From assembly GCF_040529335.1 (NCBI RefSeq), contig NZ_CP159534.1, forward strand, positions 3,596,001 through 3,660,000: a stretch of DNA of 64,000 nucleotides. Reading direction: 5' to 3'. Below are positions 8,141-17,518 of this stretch, one piece after another. Under the pieces are notes generated by a model. That model was not told where the DNA came from. It saw only the letters and a list, made by a program, of their open reading frames with translations, and searched no databases. A program made the translations under genes and the position numbers. How positions within the stretch are numbered: position 1 is the stretch's first letter; every line of letters begins with the position of its first letter. Source of the stretch: Streptomyces sp. HUAS MG91 (GTDB lineage: Bacteria > Actinomycetota > Actinomycetes > Streptomycetales > Streptomycetaceae).

Positions 8141-10723
8141 TCAGTCTGTCGCGATCGCGTTCAGTACGTTCATCCGGCCCGCCCGGAAGGCCGGGACCAG
8201 CGCGGCGAACAGTCCCACGAAGGCCGAGCCGACGAAGACCGAGACGATCGTCGGCCAGGGGATCTCCAGGACGCCCAGGCCCTCCAGGGCGAGGAGCTTC
8301 TGGGCGGTCGCGCCCCAGCCCATGCCGAGGCCGAGGCCGAGCAGGGCGCCGAAGAGGGCGATGACCACGGACTCCAGGCGGATCATGCGGCGCAGCTGGC
8401 GGCGGGAGAGGCCGATGGCCCGCATCAGGCCGATCTCCCTGGTGCGCTCGACGACCGACAGGGCCAGGGTGTTCACGACGCCGAGCACCGCGACGATGAT
8501 CGCGAGGGCGAGCAGCCCGTAGATCATGTTGAGGAGCTGGCCGATCTGGTCCTTGAGGGTCTGCTTGTAGTCGGTCTGGTCCTTGACCTTGACGGTCGGG
8601 TCGGCGGCGACGGACTTCTTGAGCGCCGCGTACGCCTGGTCGGCCCTGCCGTCGGCGGCCTTGGCGAACATCATCCCGTTCAGCGGGACCCGGTCCTTCG
8701 GCAGGTACCGGGTGGCGGTCGCGATGTTGGTGTACATCGCGCCCTTGTCGAAGACGGTGTCGTCGGAGGTGATCGCCGCGACCTTCAGCTTCGCGGTGCG
8801 GCCGTGGTCGAAGGCGACCGTCAGCTCGTCGCCGACCTTGACGCCGGTCTTCTCGGCGAAGCCGGAGCCGACCGACATGGCGTTCGTGCCGTAGGCGGCG
8901 GCCAGTTCACCGGAGGTGGCCTCGCGGCGCAGGTCCTTGGCGTAGGACGGGCTGGCCGCGACCAGCTCTTCCTCCTCCTTGGTGCCGTCGGGTGCGGTCA
9001 GCGTCGTCTTGACGTACTTGACCTCGGTGACGTGGTCGAGGTCGCCGGACGCCGTGACCTTCTTCAGGGCGGCGGCGGCCTGCGGGGTGATCGCGCCGTT
9101 GCTGGGCTCGACGATGAAGTCCGCGCCGACCGACTTGTCGAGCTGGTCGGTGGCCGAGGCGACCATCGAGGAGCCGACGACGGAGAGGCAGGCGACGAGC
9201 GCGAGGCCGATCATCAGGGCCGCGCCGGTGGCGCCGGTGCGGCGCGGGTTGCGCAGCGCGTTGCGCTCGGCCATCCGCCCCACGGGGCCGAAGAAGCGGA
9301 GCAGTACGGCGCTGATCACCCGGACGACGAGCCCGGCGAGGAGCGGTCCCACGACGACGAAGCCGATGAGCGAGGCGACGATGCCGGCGCCGAGCCACAG
9401 CGAGCCCTGGCTCGCCTTGTCGGCCTGGGTGGCGAGGTAGAGCGCGTATCCGCCGCCGCCCGTGAGGAGGACGCCGAGGACGCCGCGGACGACTCCGGCC
9501 TTGGTGTCGGCGGGGGTGCCCGCGTCGCGCAGGGCGGCCATCGGGGAGACCTTGCCGGCCCGGCGCGCGGGCAGGTAGGCGGCGAGGACGGTGACGACGA
9601 TGCCGAGCAGCAGGCCGATCGCCGGGGTCGTCCACTTCACGGTGAGGTCGTTCGTGGACAGGTCCATGCCCGCGGCGGACATCAGCTTCATGAGGCCGAC
9701 GGCGAGGCCCACTCCCGCGCCGACCCCGACGACGGAGCCGACGACGCCGAGCAGCAGCGCCTCGACGAGCACGGACCGGTTGACCTGCTTGCGGCTGGAG
9801 CCGATGGCGCGCATCAGGCCGATCTCGCGGGTGCGCTGGGCGACCAGCATCGAGAACGTGTTGATGATCAGGAAGATGCCGACGAGGAACGCGATCCCGG
9901 CGAAGCCGAGCAGGGCGTACTTGATGACGTCCATGAAGGAGGAGACGTCGGAGGCGTTGGCGTCCGCGGCCTCCTGCTGCGTCTGGATCTTGTACGGCGA
10001 CCCGAGCGTGTCCTTGATGTTCGCCTTGACCTGCGCGTCGGTGTAGCCGGCCGCTGCGGCGACGTTGATCTGCGTGAACTGCCCGGTCCTGCCGATGAGT
10101 TCGCGCTGGGCGGTGGCGGTGTCGAAGTAGACGACGGCCGCGCCCGGGTTGGTGACGGTGAAGGAGGCGACGCCGACGATACGGGCCTTGAGGTCGCCGG
10201 TGGCGGCGATGGTGCGCAGTTCGTCGCCGAGCTTCAGGTGGTGCTTCTTGACGGTGTCGGAGTCGACCATGACCTCGGTCGGTCCGCGCGGCGCGTGCCC
10301 GGAGGTGATCTCCATCGAGCGCAGGTCGTTCTTGGTCCAGTTGCCCGCGATGGTCGGGGCGCCGTTCTCGGAGCCCATGTTCTTGTTCTTCGAGTCGACG
10401 ACGGTCACGTTCATCGAACTGACCGCGCCCTCGGCCGACTTGACGCCCTTCGCCTTCGCGACGGCGGCGACGGTGGAGGCGGGCAGCGACTCGGGGCGGC
10501 CGGTCGCGCTGCCCTCGGTCGCGGAGCCCTTCGGGCTGACGGTGACGTCGGAGGACGTGGCCGTGAACAGCTTGTCGAAGGTCTTGTCCATCGTGTCGGT
10601 GAACACGAGCGTCCCGCTGACGAACGCGACGGACAGCAGCACGGCGATCGCCGAGAGGGCCATCCGGCCCTTGTGCGCGAGGAAGTTGCGCAGCGACGTC
10701 TTCATGACGGTGTTGGCGCTCAT
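8141..10723 (-). CDS. ABC transporter permease, FtsX/MacB type, duplicated
   Basis: 860-residue membrane protein with two FtsX modules. N-terminal TM (about 15-40) is followed by a MacB-like periplasmic/extracytoplasmic domain, three TM helices (about 270-390) with the FtsX signature RTREIGLMRAIGSSR, another TM pair, a second extracytoplasmic domain and a final FtsX module (about 735-855) with RTREIGLMRAIGLSR. It overlaps the ATPase gene by 4 nt, so the two are translationally coupled. Such 8-10 TM systems in Streptomyces move lipoproteins, peptides or drugs rather than importing nutrients; the substrate cannot be inferred. Confidence 0.9.
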   Translation of the reverse strand: MSANTVMKTSLRNFLAHKGRMALSAIAVLLSVAFVSGTLVFTDTMDKTFDKLFTATSSDVTVSPKGSATEGSATGRPESLPASTVAAVAKAKGVKSAEGAVSSMNVTVVDSKNKNMGSENGAPTIAGNWTKNDLRSMEITSGHAPRGPTEVMVDSDTVKKHHLKLGDELRTIAATGDLKARIVGVASFTVTNPGAAVVYFDTATAQRELIGRTGQFTQINVAAAAGYTDAQVKANIKDTLGSPYKIQTQQEAADANASDVSSFMDVIKYALLGFAGIAFLVGIFLIINTFSMLVAQRTREIGLMRAIGSSRKQVNRSVLVEALLLGVVGSVVGVGAGVGLAVGLMKLMSAAGMDLSTNDLTVKWTTPAIGLLLGIVVTVLAAYLPARRAGKVSPMAALRDAGTPADTKAGVVRGVLGVLLTGGGGYALYLATQADKASQGSLWLGAGIVASLIGFVVVGPLLAGLVVRVISAVLLRFFGPVGRMAERNALRNPRRTGATGAALMIGLALVACLSVVGSSMVASATDQLDKSVGADFIVEPSNGAITPQAAAALKKVTASGDLDHVTEVKYVKTTLTAPDGTKEEEELVAASPSYAKDLRREATSGELAAAYGTNAMSVGSGFAEKTGVKVGDELTVAFDHGRTAKLKVAAITSDDTVFDKGAMYTNIATATRYLPKDRVPLNGMMFAKAADGRADQAYAALKKSVAADPTVKVKDQTDYKQTLKDQIGQLLNMIYGLLALAIIVAVLGVVNTLALSVVERTREIGLMRAIGLSRRQLRRMIRLESVVIALFGALLGLGLGMGWGATAQKLLALEGLGVLEIPWPTIVSVFVGSAFVGLFAALVPAFRAGRMNVLNAIATD

Positions 10724-11559
10724 GACGTACGGCCCCGGGAGTCGAAGTCCTTCATGCGGTCCAGGACGGCGTCGGCGGTCGGCCGGAGCATCTCGTCGAC
10801 GATGCGGCCGTCGGCCAGGTACAGGACGCGGTCGGCGTAGGCGGCGGCCACGGGGTCGTGGGTGACCATGACGATGGTCTGGCCCAGCTCGTCGACGGAG
10901 CGGCGCAGGAAGCCGAGGACCTCGGCGCCGGCCCGGGAGTCGAGGTTTCCGGTCGGCTCGTCACCGAAGATGATCTCGGGGCGGGCGGCGAGCGCCCGGG
11001 CCACGGCGACGCGCTGCTGCTGGCCTCCGGAGAGCTGGGTGGGCCGGTGCTTCAGGCGCCCGGCGAGGCCGACGGTCTCCACGACCCGGTCCAGCCACGC
11101 GCGGTCCGGCCTGCGGCCCGCGATGTCCATCGGGAGCGTGATGTTCTCCAGCGCGTTCAGCGTCGGGAGCAGGTTGAACGCCTGGAAGATGAAGCCGATC
11201 CGGTCCCGGCGCAGCTGCGTGAGCTTCTTGTCCTTGAGGCCGGTGATCTCGGTCTCGTCGAGGAAGATCTGGCCGCCGGTCACGGTGTCGAGCCCGGCGA
11301 GGCAGTGCATGAGCGTGGACTTGCCGGAGCCCGACGGGCCCATGATCGCGGTGAACTGTCCCCGCGCGATGTCCACGTCCACATGGTCGAGCGCGACGAC
11401 GCGGGTCTCCCCGGACCCGTACGCCTTCACGACCTGCCGCGCCCGCGCGGCAACGGCCGTACGCCCACCCGTCTCCCGACCACCGCCCCGCCCGGAGGCG
11501 CTCCGCGCCGCACCTTCTGATGAGCCCCCGGCCCCGGGAATGGTCACAGCCGATGTCAC
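10720..11559 (-). CDS. ABC transporter ATP-binding protein, MacB/LolD type
   Basis: Energises the FtsX-type permease encoded next. 279 residues from GTG at 11559, chosen because AGGAG lies 7 nt upstream; a longer reading to 11592 lacks this. After a 45-residue Gly/Ser/Arg-rich tail come Walker A GPSGSGKST, Q-loop FQAFNLLPTLNALENI, signature LSGGQQQRVAVARAL, Walker B IIFGDEPTGNLDS and the H-loop MVTHDP. All catalytic residues are present. The 3' end overlaps the permease start by ATGA-type coupling. Confidence 0.93.
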   Translation of the reverse strand: MTSAVTIPGAGGSSEGAARSASGRGGGRETGGRTAVAARARQVVKAYGSGETRVVALDHVDVDIARGQFTAIMGPSGSGKSTLMHCLAGLDTVTGGQIFLDETEITGLKDKKLTQLRRDRIGFIFQAFNLLPTLNALENITLPMDIAGRRPDRAWLDRVVETVGLAGRLKHRPTQLSGGQQQRVAVARALAARPEIIFGDEPTGNLDSRAGAEVLGFLRRSVDELGQTIVMVTHDPVAAAYADRVLYLADGRIVDEMLRPTADAVLDRMKDFDSRGRTS

Positions 11560-11851
11560 GGTAAGTCTCCTATGTCGGTCACGCGGATCCACAAGTGCCC
11601 GCGCTGCGCCTTCAAGTCTGGTGACGCGGGGCCCCGGGCGCGCTGGTGGAAGTCACCGTCTTTCCCGGGGGAAAACCCCACCCCTCGACGGTAGGAAGAA
11701 CCCCCGCACCGCTCGTCCTCCGGCGGGACGAACCACCCCCGGTGCGCGCTACGGAGGTACCCCTAGGGGCTGTCCGCCCGCCGGAGGAGCCCTACTCAGG
11801 GTCGGCCCCCACGCATAAGCTCCTGGACGGAGATACGTGCAGGGGGAACAC
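11560..11851. promoter_or_regulatory. Divergent promoter region, ABC exporter / MFS exporter
   Basis: 292 bp between two divergent exporter genes. Contains a perfect palindrome CCCCTAGGGG at 11760-11769 and an inverted repeat ACCGTC / GACGGT around 11656-11692. No recognisable regulator gene adjoins it. Promoter positions not assigned. Confidence 0.35.
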
Positions 11852-13351
11852 ATGCAGGGCAAGAAGACGGCCGTGGTCGCCGCGCTGATGCTGTCCATGG
11901 CGCTGGCGGCGCTCGACTCCACCATCGTCTCCACCGCGGTCCCGCAGATCGTCGGGGACCTCGGCGGCTTCTCGGTCTTCTCGTGGCTCTTCTCGGGCTA
12001 CCTGCTCGCGGTGACCGTCACGCTGCCGGTGTACGGCAGGCTGTCGGACACCCTCGGCCGCAAGCCCGTCCTGATCGCGGGCAGCGTGCTGTTCCTGGCC
12101 GGCTCGCTGCTGTGCGCGAGCGCCTGGAGCATGGCCGCGCTCATCGCCTTCCGGGTGGTGCAGGGGCTGGGCGGCGGCGCGATCCAGGGCACGGTGCAGA
12201 CGCTGGCCGCCGACCTCTATCCGCTCGAACAACGCCCCAAGATCCAGGCCAAGTTGTCCACGGTGTGGGCGACGTCGTCCGTGCTCGGCCCGGCGCTGGG
12301 CGGGCTGCTCGCCTCGACGGCGGGCTGGCGCTGGATCTTCCTGATCAACCTGCCGATCGGCGCGGTCGCGCTGTTCCTCGTCGTACGGCATCTGCACGAG
12401 CCGGCCCGCGAGGCCGCGCCGCGCCCGCGGATCGACTGGGCGGGCGCGCTCGCGGTGTTCGCGGCGGGCGGGGTGCTGCTGATGTGGCTGGTGCAGGGCG
12501 GGGTCGCGTGGGCCTGGGGCTCGGGGACGTCGATCGCCCTGCTCTGTACGGGACTTGCGCTGATCGGCGCGGTCGTGCTGATCGAGCGGAGGGCGGCGGA
12601 GCCCATCCTGCCCGGGTGGGTGTGGCGGCGGCGCACCATCGCCGCGGTCAATCTGGCGCTGTGCGCGATGGGGTTCCTGATGGTCGCGCCGACCACGTTC
12701 CTGCCCACGTACGCGCAGTCGGTGCTCGGCCTGTCCGCCACGGCCGCCGGGTTCGTGCTCTCGGTGATGACGCTGAGCTGGCCGGTCTCGGCGGCGCTCA
12801 GCCAGCACGTGTACCGCAGGATCGGTTTCCGGGACACGGCGCTGATCGGCATGACGGCGGCGCTCGGGCTGCTGATCGCGTTCCCTCTCCTCCCCTTCCC
12901 CGGCGCGGTCTGGCAGCCCACGCTGCTGAGCCTGCTGCTCGGGGCGGCGCTCGGGCTGTTCCAGCTGCCGCTCATCATCGGCGTGCAGTCCACGGTGGGC
13001 TGGGCCGAGCGCGGCACCGCCACCGCGTCGATCCTCTTCTACCGGCAGATCGGGCAGACCGTCGGCGCGGCCGTCTTCGGCGCGGTCGCCAACGGGGTGA
13101 TCTCGCGGCGGCTCGGGGTCGGCGCCGATCTCGACTCGGTGGCGCGTGACAGCGGGGCCGAGCCGGTGCGGCGGGCGATCGACGCGGCTGTCGACGCCGT
13201 GTATGTGGGTGCCGCCTGCGCGGCGGCGGTGGCCCTGGCCGTTCTGGTCGCCCTGGCGCCCCGCCGCTTCCCGGTCCTGACCGAGCGACCCGCGACACAG
13301 CCGACGCCTCCGTCCCCCGCACCGGCCCCACCCAGAAAGTCCCCCAACTGA
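11852..13351 (+). CDS. MFS drug exporter, DHA2 (14-TM) family
   Basis: Proton-driven multidrug efflux protein of the EmrB/QacA type. 499 residues from ATG 11852 (AGGGGG just upstream); an in-frame GTG at 11837 would add five residues. The first helix carries the DHA2 motif LAALDSTIVSTAVPQIV, loop 2-3 has GRLSDTLGRKPV (motif A), and helix 5 has VLGPALGGLLAS (motif C, antiporter). About 14 hydrophobic segments follow, ending in a Pro-rich cytoplasmic tail. The gene stands alone, divergent from the ABC exporter, and is followed by a repeat copy. Confidence 0.9.
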   Translation: MQGKKTAVVAALMLSMALAALDSTIVSTAVPQIVGDLGGFSVFSWLFSGYLLAVTVTLPVYGRLSDTLGRKPVLIAGSVLFLAGSLLCASAWSMAALIAFRVVQGLGGGAIQGTVQTLAADLYPLEQRPKIQAKLSTVWATSSVLGPALGGLLASTAGWRWIFLINLPIGAVALFLVVRHLHEPAREAAPRPRIDWAGALAVFAAGGVLLMWLVQGGVAWAWGSGTSIALLCTGLALIGAVVLIERRAAEPILPGWVWRRRTIAAVNLALCAMGFLMVAPTTFLPTYAQSVLGLSATAAGFVLSVMTLSWPVSAALSQHVYRRIGFRDTALIGMTAALGLLIAFPLLPFPGAVWQPTLLSLLLGAALGLFQLPLIIGVQSTVGWAERGTATASILFYRQIGQTVGAAVFGAVANGVISRRLGVGADLDSVARDSGAEPVRRAIDAAVDAVYVGAACAAAVALAVLVALAPRRFPVLTERPATQPTPPSPAPAPPRKSPN

Positions 13352-13381
13352 CGGCCGGCGGCCCGCACAAGACGAACAACA

Positions 13382-13427
13382 CAGGGGCGCCGGGAACTAC
13401 GCGACCAGCCACGACGAAACCGGTACC
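13382..13427 (+). repeat. Interspersed GC-rich repeat, copy 2 (degenerate)
   Basis: CAGGGGCGCCGGGAACTACGCG followed by ACCAGCCACGACG; two core changes. Lies 30 nt after the MFS stop. Confidence 0.75.
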
Positions 13428-13563
13428 CGGCGACGACCGCACCGCCCGATTCACGCAAACCCTCCCCCAACTCCCTTACCTACGAGTAACGTTCCGGCTC
13501 CCCACGCCCCTCCCTGCGGTCCGCCCGTCCCCGGCGGACCCGAGCCAGCAAGGAGACACCGGG

Positions 13564-13914
13564 ATGCCGTACCGCCCACCGCACGCGCACACCCACCGCC
13601 TCCCCCGCCACCCCGACCTGCCCCCGCCCTCGGGCCCCACCGGCGACCTCCGCCTGCTGCGCACCGCCTACCGCTGGCAGCGCCGCGTCGCCACCCTCAC
13701 CGCGCTCGGCTACTTCACCCTCTTCCTGCTCCTGTCGGCGTTCGCCCCCGCCCTGATGAACCGCTCGGTCACCGGCGGCCTCTCCTCGGGGCTGCTCATC
13801 GGCCTGCTCCAACTCCCGGTCACCTGCCTGGCGCTGATCCTCTACGAGCGCACGGCCCGCCGCCGCGTCGACCCGCTGGCCCACCGGCTGCGCCGCATCG
13901 GCGGCCGGAGGTGA
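13564..13914 (+). CDS. DUF485 small membrane protein, symporter partner
   Basis: 116 residues, two TM helices (about 42-62 and 76-96) with the DUF485 pattern LRTAYRWQRRVATLTALGYFTLFLLLSAFAP and a basic C-terminus. The N-terminal 35 residues are His/Pro-rich. RBS AAGGAG precedes the ATG. DUF485 proteins (YjcH type) are encoded directly upstream of acetate/monocarboxylate sodium symporters, as here: the stop overlaps the symporter start by 4 nt. The role is probably in stability or assembly of the symporter. Confidence 0.85.
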   Translation: MPYRPPHAHTHRLPRHPDLPPPSGPTGDLRLLRTAYRWQRRVATLTALGYFTLFLLLSAFAPALMNRSVTGGLSSGLLIGLLQLPVTCLALILYERTARRRVDPLAHRLRRIGGRR

Positions 13915-15557
13915 ACACGCTGGTGGACACCTCGGCCGAGTCCATGTCGCTGACCGCGTTCACGGCGGTGGCGACGGCCACGCTGCTGCTGTGCATCGTC
14001 ACCAGCCCCGAGCGCGACGACCTGGAGGAGTTCTACACGGGCTTCGGCCGGCTGACGCCGATGCGCAACGGGCTGGCCATCGCGGGCGACTACATCTCCG
14101 CGGCGACCGTCCTGACCACCACCGGCATCATCGCGCTGGTCGGCTACGACGGCGTGGTGCTGGCCCTCAGCACCGGGCTCTCGCTGATGCTGCTGATGTT
14201 CCTGCTGGCCGAACCGCTGCGCAACGCGGGCCTGTTCACCATGGGCGACGTCCTCGCGCGCCGGATGCCGGGGCGGGCGGCGCGCATGGCGGCCTGCGCG
14301 GTGACGCTGGCCGCGCTCGTCCCGCTGATGCTGGTGCAGCTCGCGGGCGCGGGCGACCTGCTGGCCTTCCTGCTCGGCTTCAGCGACGAGACCTTCAAGA
14401 CGGTCTGCGTGATCGGCGTCGGCGGCCTCATGATCAGTTACGCGGCGATCGGCGGCATGAAGGGCACCGCCGTCATCCAGATCTTCAAGATCGTGATGCT
14501 GCTCGGTTCGGGCATCGCCGTCGCGGCGGTGATCCTGCACCGCTTCGGCTGGGACCCGGGCGCCCTGCTCGCCGAGGCGGCCCGCCGCAGCGGCGCGGGC
14601 CGCGCCTACCTCACCTCGGGCCTGCAGTTCACCGGCAGCAGCTTCCCCCGCCTGGACATGATCAGCTCGGAGCTGACCGTGGTGCTCGGCGGCGCCGCCC
14701 TCCCGCACGTCACCATGCGCATGTACACGGCGCGCAACGCCCGCGAGGTGCGCCGCTCGATGTCCTGGGCGGTCTCCGCGGTCGGCGTCTTCGTGCTGAT
14801 CATCGCGGTGCTCGGGGTCGGGGCGGCGGCGCTGGTGGGCCGTACGGGGATCGTGGCGGACAGCGCGCAGGGCAACACCGCCTTCCTGCTGGGCGCGCGG
14901 GCCGCGTTCGGCGCCACCCTCTCGACAGCGGAGTCGCTCCTGTTCACGGCGGTCACGACGGCCATCTTCCTGACCCTGCTGGCCTCGGTGGCGGGCATGA
15001 TCCTGGCCTGCGCCAACTCGCTGGCGCACGACGTGTTCGCGTACGGCAGGAGACAGCCGACCCCGCGCAAGGAGCTGAGGACGGCCCGGATCTCGGCCCT
15101 CGCCGTGGGTGTCCCCGCCGTCCTCCTGGCCACCCTGGTCCAGCACCGCAACCTCCAGCCCCTGACCACCCTCTCCTTCTGCCTGGGCGCCTCCGCCCTG
15201 GCCCCCGCCCTGATCTACAGCCTCTTCTGGCGCCGCTACACACGGGCGGGCCTGCTGTGGACCCTGCTCGGCGGAACCACGGCCTGCCTGATCCTGATGA
15301 CGGGCTCCAACCTCGTCTCGGGCTCGCCCGGCTCGGCCTTCCCCGGCCACGACCTGAACTGGTTCCCGTTCACGACCACCGGCATCGTCTCGATCCCGCT
15401 CGGCTTCCTCTTCGGCTGGCTGGGCACCGTACTGACCTCACCGAGGAAGGCGGCGCGACAGCGACAGCAGTACGAGGCCGTGGAGGCCTGGATCCTGGCG
15501 GGCGCGCCGGTCGCGGCGCCGCCGGACCGGGACCGCCGCCGGGCCGGGACCGACTGA
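13911..15557 (+). CDS. Sodium/solute symporter, ActP/MctC-like (monocarboxylate uptake)
   Basis: 548 residues with about 13 TM helices, SSS family. Visible signatures: FYTGFGRLTPMRNGLAIAGDYISAA in the first conserved loop, MGDVLARRMPGRAAR, YAAIGGMKGTAVIQI and the helix LILMTGSNL. Pairing with DUF485 is typical of acetate, pyruvate or propionate carriers. The GTG at 13911 forms the overlap with DUF485; GTG at 13923 lies 11 nt after GGAGG and may be the true start (5th codon). Substrate among short carboxylates is inferred from family and context only. Confidence 0.87.
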   Translation: MNTLVDTSAESMSLTAFTAVATATLLLCIVTSPERDDLEEFYTGFGRLTPMRNGLAIAGDYISAATVLTTTGIIALVGYDGVVLALSTGLSLMLLMFLLAEPLRNAGLFTMGDVLARRMPGRAARMAACAVTLAALVPLMLVQLAGAGDLLAFLLGFSDETFKTVCVIGVGGLMISYAAIGGMKGTAVIQIFKIVMLLGSGIAVAAVILHRFGWDPGALLAEAARRSGAGRAYLTSGLQFTGSSFPRLDMISSELTVVLGGAALPHVTMRMYTARNAREVRRSMSWAVSAVGVFVLIIAVLGVGAAALVGRTGIVADSAQGNTAFLLGARAAFGATLSTAESLLFTAVTTAIFLTLLASVAGMILACANSLAHDVFAYGRRQPTPRKELRTARISALAVGVPAVLLATLVQHRNLQPLTTLSFCLGASALAPALIYSLFWRRYTRAGLLWTLLGGTTACLILMTGSNLVSGSPGSAFPGHDLNWFPFTTTGIVSIPLGFLFGWLGTVLTSPRKAARQRQQYEAVEAWILAGAPVAAPPDRDRRRAGTD

Positions 15558-15632
15558 CCGGCGGCCGGCGCCTCCTGCTACGTTCGCTCATCAACTGCCG
15601 GAACAGGTGTGCGAGTTGAGGAGTGGACGACC

Positions 15633-16073
15633 GTGGGCGCGTCAGGGTGGGAGTACTACGTCCCGTACCAGAAGGATGTGGCGGCGGCGCTGGAGGAGCT
15701 GCAGGCGCGGGTCTTCCGGGACGAGGACTACTACTGGTCGGGCGACCTGCCGCCGGAGGGCCAGGCTCCCGTGCCCCGGCCCGCCACGGTCGAGGAGCTG
15801 TGGGAGGACGAGGAGGCCCAGGAGTCGGGCACCCACTCGATACTCGACATGGAGCGGGTGGTGCACCCCGGCGAGCGCCCCTGCGCCGGCGCGGTACGCC
15901 CGGTCCAGCCCGACGAGGCCTGCCGCCTCACCGGCACGGACGTCCTCACGCGCGAGCACGTCGAGGCGATCGAGCCCCTGGTCGAGGAGGGCTGGTCCGG
16001 CCGCGTCGCGGTCCTGCACGACGGCGCGGGACGGCCCAGCGAGCTGTACTTCTGGGGCATCTCGGGAGACTGA
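15633..16073 (+). CDS. Hypothetical acidic protein
   Basis: 146 residues, acidic, no signal peptide or TM segment. The GTG at 15633 is preferred because GAGGAG lies 9 nt before it; an in-frame GTG at 15609 lacks this. Sequence features: aromatic N-terminus (GWEYYVPYQKD), a helix FLEELQARVFRDEDYYW-like segment near residues 15-35, and a C-terminal strand pair GWSGRVAVLHDG / PSELYFWGIS. I recognise no family. The C-terminal half, with V-A-V-L-H-D-G-x-G-R-P-S, recurs in Streptomyces proteins of unknown function in my memory, without a described role. Single-gene unit. Confidence 0.7.
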   Translation: MGASGWEYYVPYQKDVAAALEELQARVFRDEDYYWSGDLPPEGQAPVPRPATVEELWEDEEAQESGTHSILDMERVVHPGERPCAGAVRPVQPDEACRLTGTDVLTREHVEAIEPLVEEGWSGRVAVLHDGAGRPSELYFWGISGD

Positions 16074-16117
16074 CCCCGAGGCGGCGGACGGCCGCCCCGG
16101 CCGGGTGTCCCGACGGT

Positions 16118-16633
16118 TCAGCCCGCCGCCGCGCAGACCGCGGCCCGGGTGACCAGTTTGCGGTGCGGGCCGAGCAGGTCCACGTCCCAGTACGTGCTGT
16201 CGTAGCCGATGCCGACGGCCGTGACCTCGGTGCTCATGAGCGACGCGTAGATGTCGTTGCCCGGGTCCGGGTCCGTGATCGTGTCCGCGAAGTAGCCGTC
16301 GTGGCGGTAGCCCGTGTACATGAACTCCTCGGCGTGGGCGGAGTACAGCCCGGCGTCGGTCAGCCGGGCCCGCAGGTCGCGCCCGTCGCTGCCCACCGCG
16401 CCGAGCCTGCCCCGGGCCGCCATGTCGCGGGCGTGCCCGGCGGCCACCTCGGACGCCTTGTCGGACACCCGGAGCACCGGCAGCCCGTGCGCGGCCCGCT
16501 CCTCGTTGACCTGACAGGTGATCCAGTCGACGTCCGGGTAGTAGGCGGCCGCCGCGGCGGGCAGCGCCGCGCCCACGGCCGCGCTCACCAGGGCCACCGA
16601 GGACGCCGCCATCGCCATCGTCCTGCGCTTCAC
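16118..16633 (-). CDS. Secreted CAP-domain (SCP/PR-1-like) protein
   Basis: 171 residues. A Sec signal peptide (MKRRTMAMAASS...AAAAA, cleavage near residue 29-31) precedes a compact CAP domain: ITCQVNEERAAHGLPVLRVSDKA (helix 1), AGHARDMAARGRLG (the first His-containing CAP motif), the Y-x-x-H-A-E-E segment and a C-terminal VTAVGIGYDS strand with WDVDLLGP. Shorter than usual (about 120-150 residue domain) but complete in outline. Bacterial CAP proteins are extracellular; their ligand is usually unknown. Monocistronic, followed in the same direction by nothing and preceded by def. Confidence 0.8.
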   Translation of the reverse strand: MKRRTMAMAASSVALVSAAVGAALPAAAAAYYPDVDWITCQVNEERAAHGLPVLRVSDKASEVAAGHARDMAARGRLGAVGSDGRDLRARLTDAGLYSAHAEEFMYTGYRHDGYFADTITDPDPGNDIYASLMSTEVTAVGIGYDSTYWDVDLLGPHRKLVTRAAVCAAAG

Positions 16634-16751
16634 GCCGTTCCCTCTCGTCGCGCTCCGCCCCCTCGGGAGCAGTGTGCCGACGACGACGGGCGGGGGCGGC
16701 GCAACATGCCGGTGGAACCTCGCGAGACCGCCGGCGGCCGCCGCGCCCCGC

Positions 16752-17357
16752 TCACTTGCCCAGCCGCTCCGCCAGCGCCGCCCGCCGGGCCAGCACCCCG
16801 TCGCGCAGTTCCTCCATCTCCCGCAGCGCGTCCCGGCGTTCGCGCTTGCCGAGGCGGTCGAGGTAGAGCCGCCCGTAGAGGTGGTCCGTCTCGTGCTGGA
16901 GGCAGCGGGCGAAGTAGCCGCGGCCCTCCACCACCAGCGGGGCGCCGTCCATGTCCTGCCCCCGGACGACCGCGTGGTCGGCGCGGGCCACCGCCTTGTA
17001 GGGGCCGGGCACGGACAGGCAGCCCTCCATCCCCTCGACCAGTCTGCGGTCGGCGAGCGGCTCCTCGTCGAGCACCGGGTTGGCGATGGCGCCGGTGTGC
17101 CGCACGCCCCAGTCGTCCTCCATGTCGTACACGAACAGCTGGAGGTCCACGCCGACCTGGTTGGCGGCGATGGCCGCGCCGTGCGCGACGTGGTTCGTGG
17201 CGAACATGTCGTCGATCAGACGGGCCAGTTCGGGGGTGCCGAAGTGCTCCCGCGTGACCGGTGCGCACCGGCGCCGCAGGACGTCCTCGCCGACCACGGT
17301 GATGCGCCGCACGGCCCCCCGCTCGACCTCCGGCAGCAGCCGCCCTTCATTCGTCAC
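16752..17357 (-). CDS. def: Peptide deformylase
   Basis: Removes the N-formyl group from nascent proteins at the ribosome exit. 201 residues from GTG at 17357, with AGGG 8 nt upstream. All three metallo-active-site motifs are present: GAAIAANQVG (motif 1), EGCLSVPG with the metal-binding Cys (motif 2) and QHETDHLYG (motif 3, HExxH). Length is usual for the actinobacterial type 1/3 enzyme. The longer reading frame upstream of the GTG is not supported by codon pattern and crosses a repeat copy. Confidence 0.95.
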   Translation of the reverse strand: MTNEGRLLPEVERGAVRRITVVGEDVLRRRCAPVTREHFGTPELARLIDDMFATNHVAHGAAIAANQVGVDLQLFVYDMEDDWGVRHTGAIANPVLDEEPLADRRLVEGMEGCLSVPGPYKAVARADHAVVRGQDMDGAPLVVEGRGYFARCLQHETDHLYGRLYLDRLGKRERRDALREMEELRDGVLARRAALAERLGK

Positions 17358-17452
17358 CGTCAATCCCTGCCTTCCGCGCGCCAGTTGGCGCCTGTCGACG
17401 ACGTCCTCGGCAACGTAGCAGGCCACTTGGCCGACGAGGCCCGAACCGTCGT

Positions 17453-17490
17453 CAGGGGCGCGCGGAACCGCGCGGCCGGCCACGACGGTG
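17453..17490 (+). repeat. Interspersed GC-rich repeat, copy 3 (degenerate)
   Basis: CAGGGGCGCGCGGAACCGCGCG followed by GCCGGCCACGACGG, upstream of def and just after the coiled-coil gene stop. Confidence 0.75.
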
Positions 17491-17518
17491 GCGCACCCGA
17501 CCGCGGCCCGCAGACCCC

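Noticed and set aside
11837..11851. GTG start for the MFS exporter
   Set aside because: ATG 11852 has a better spaced AGGGGG and begins nearer the first TM helix; kept only as alternative.
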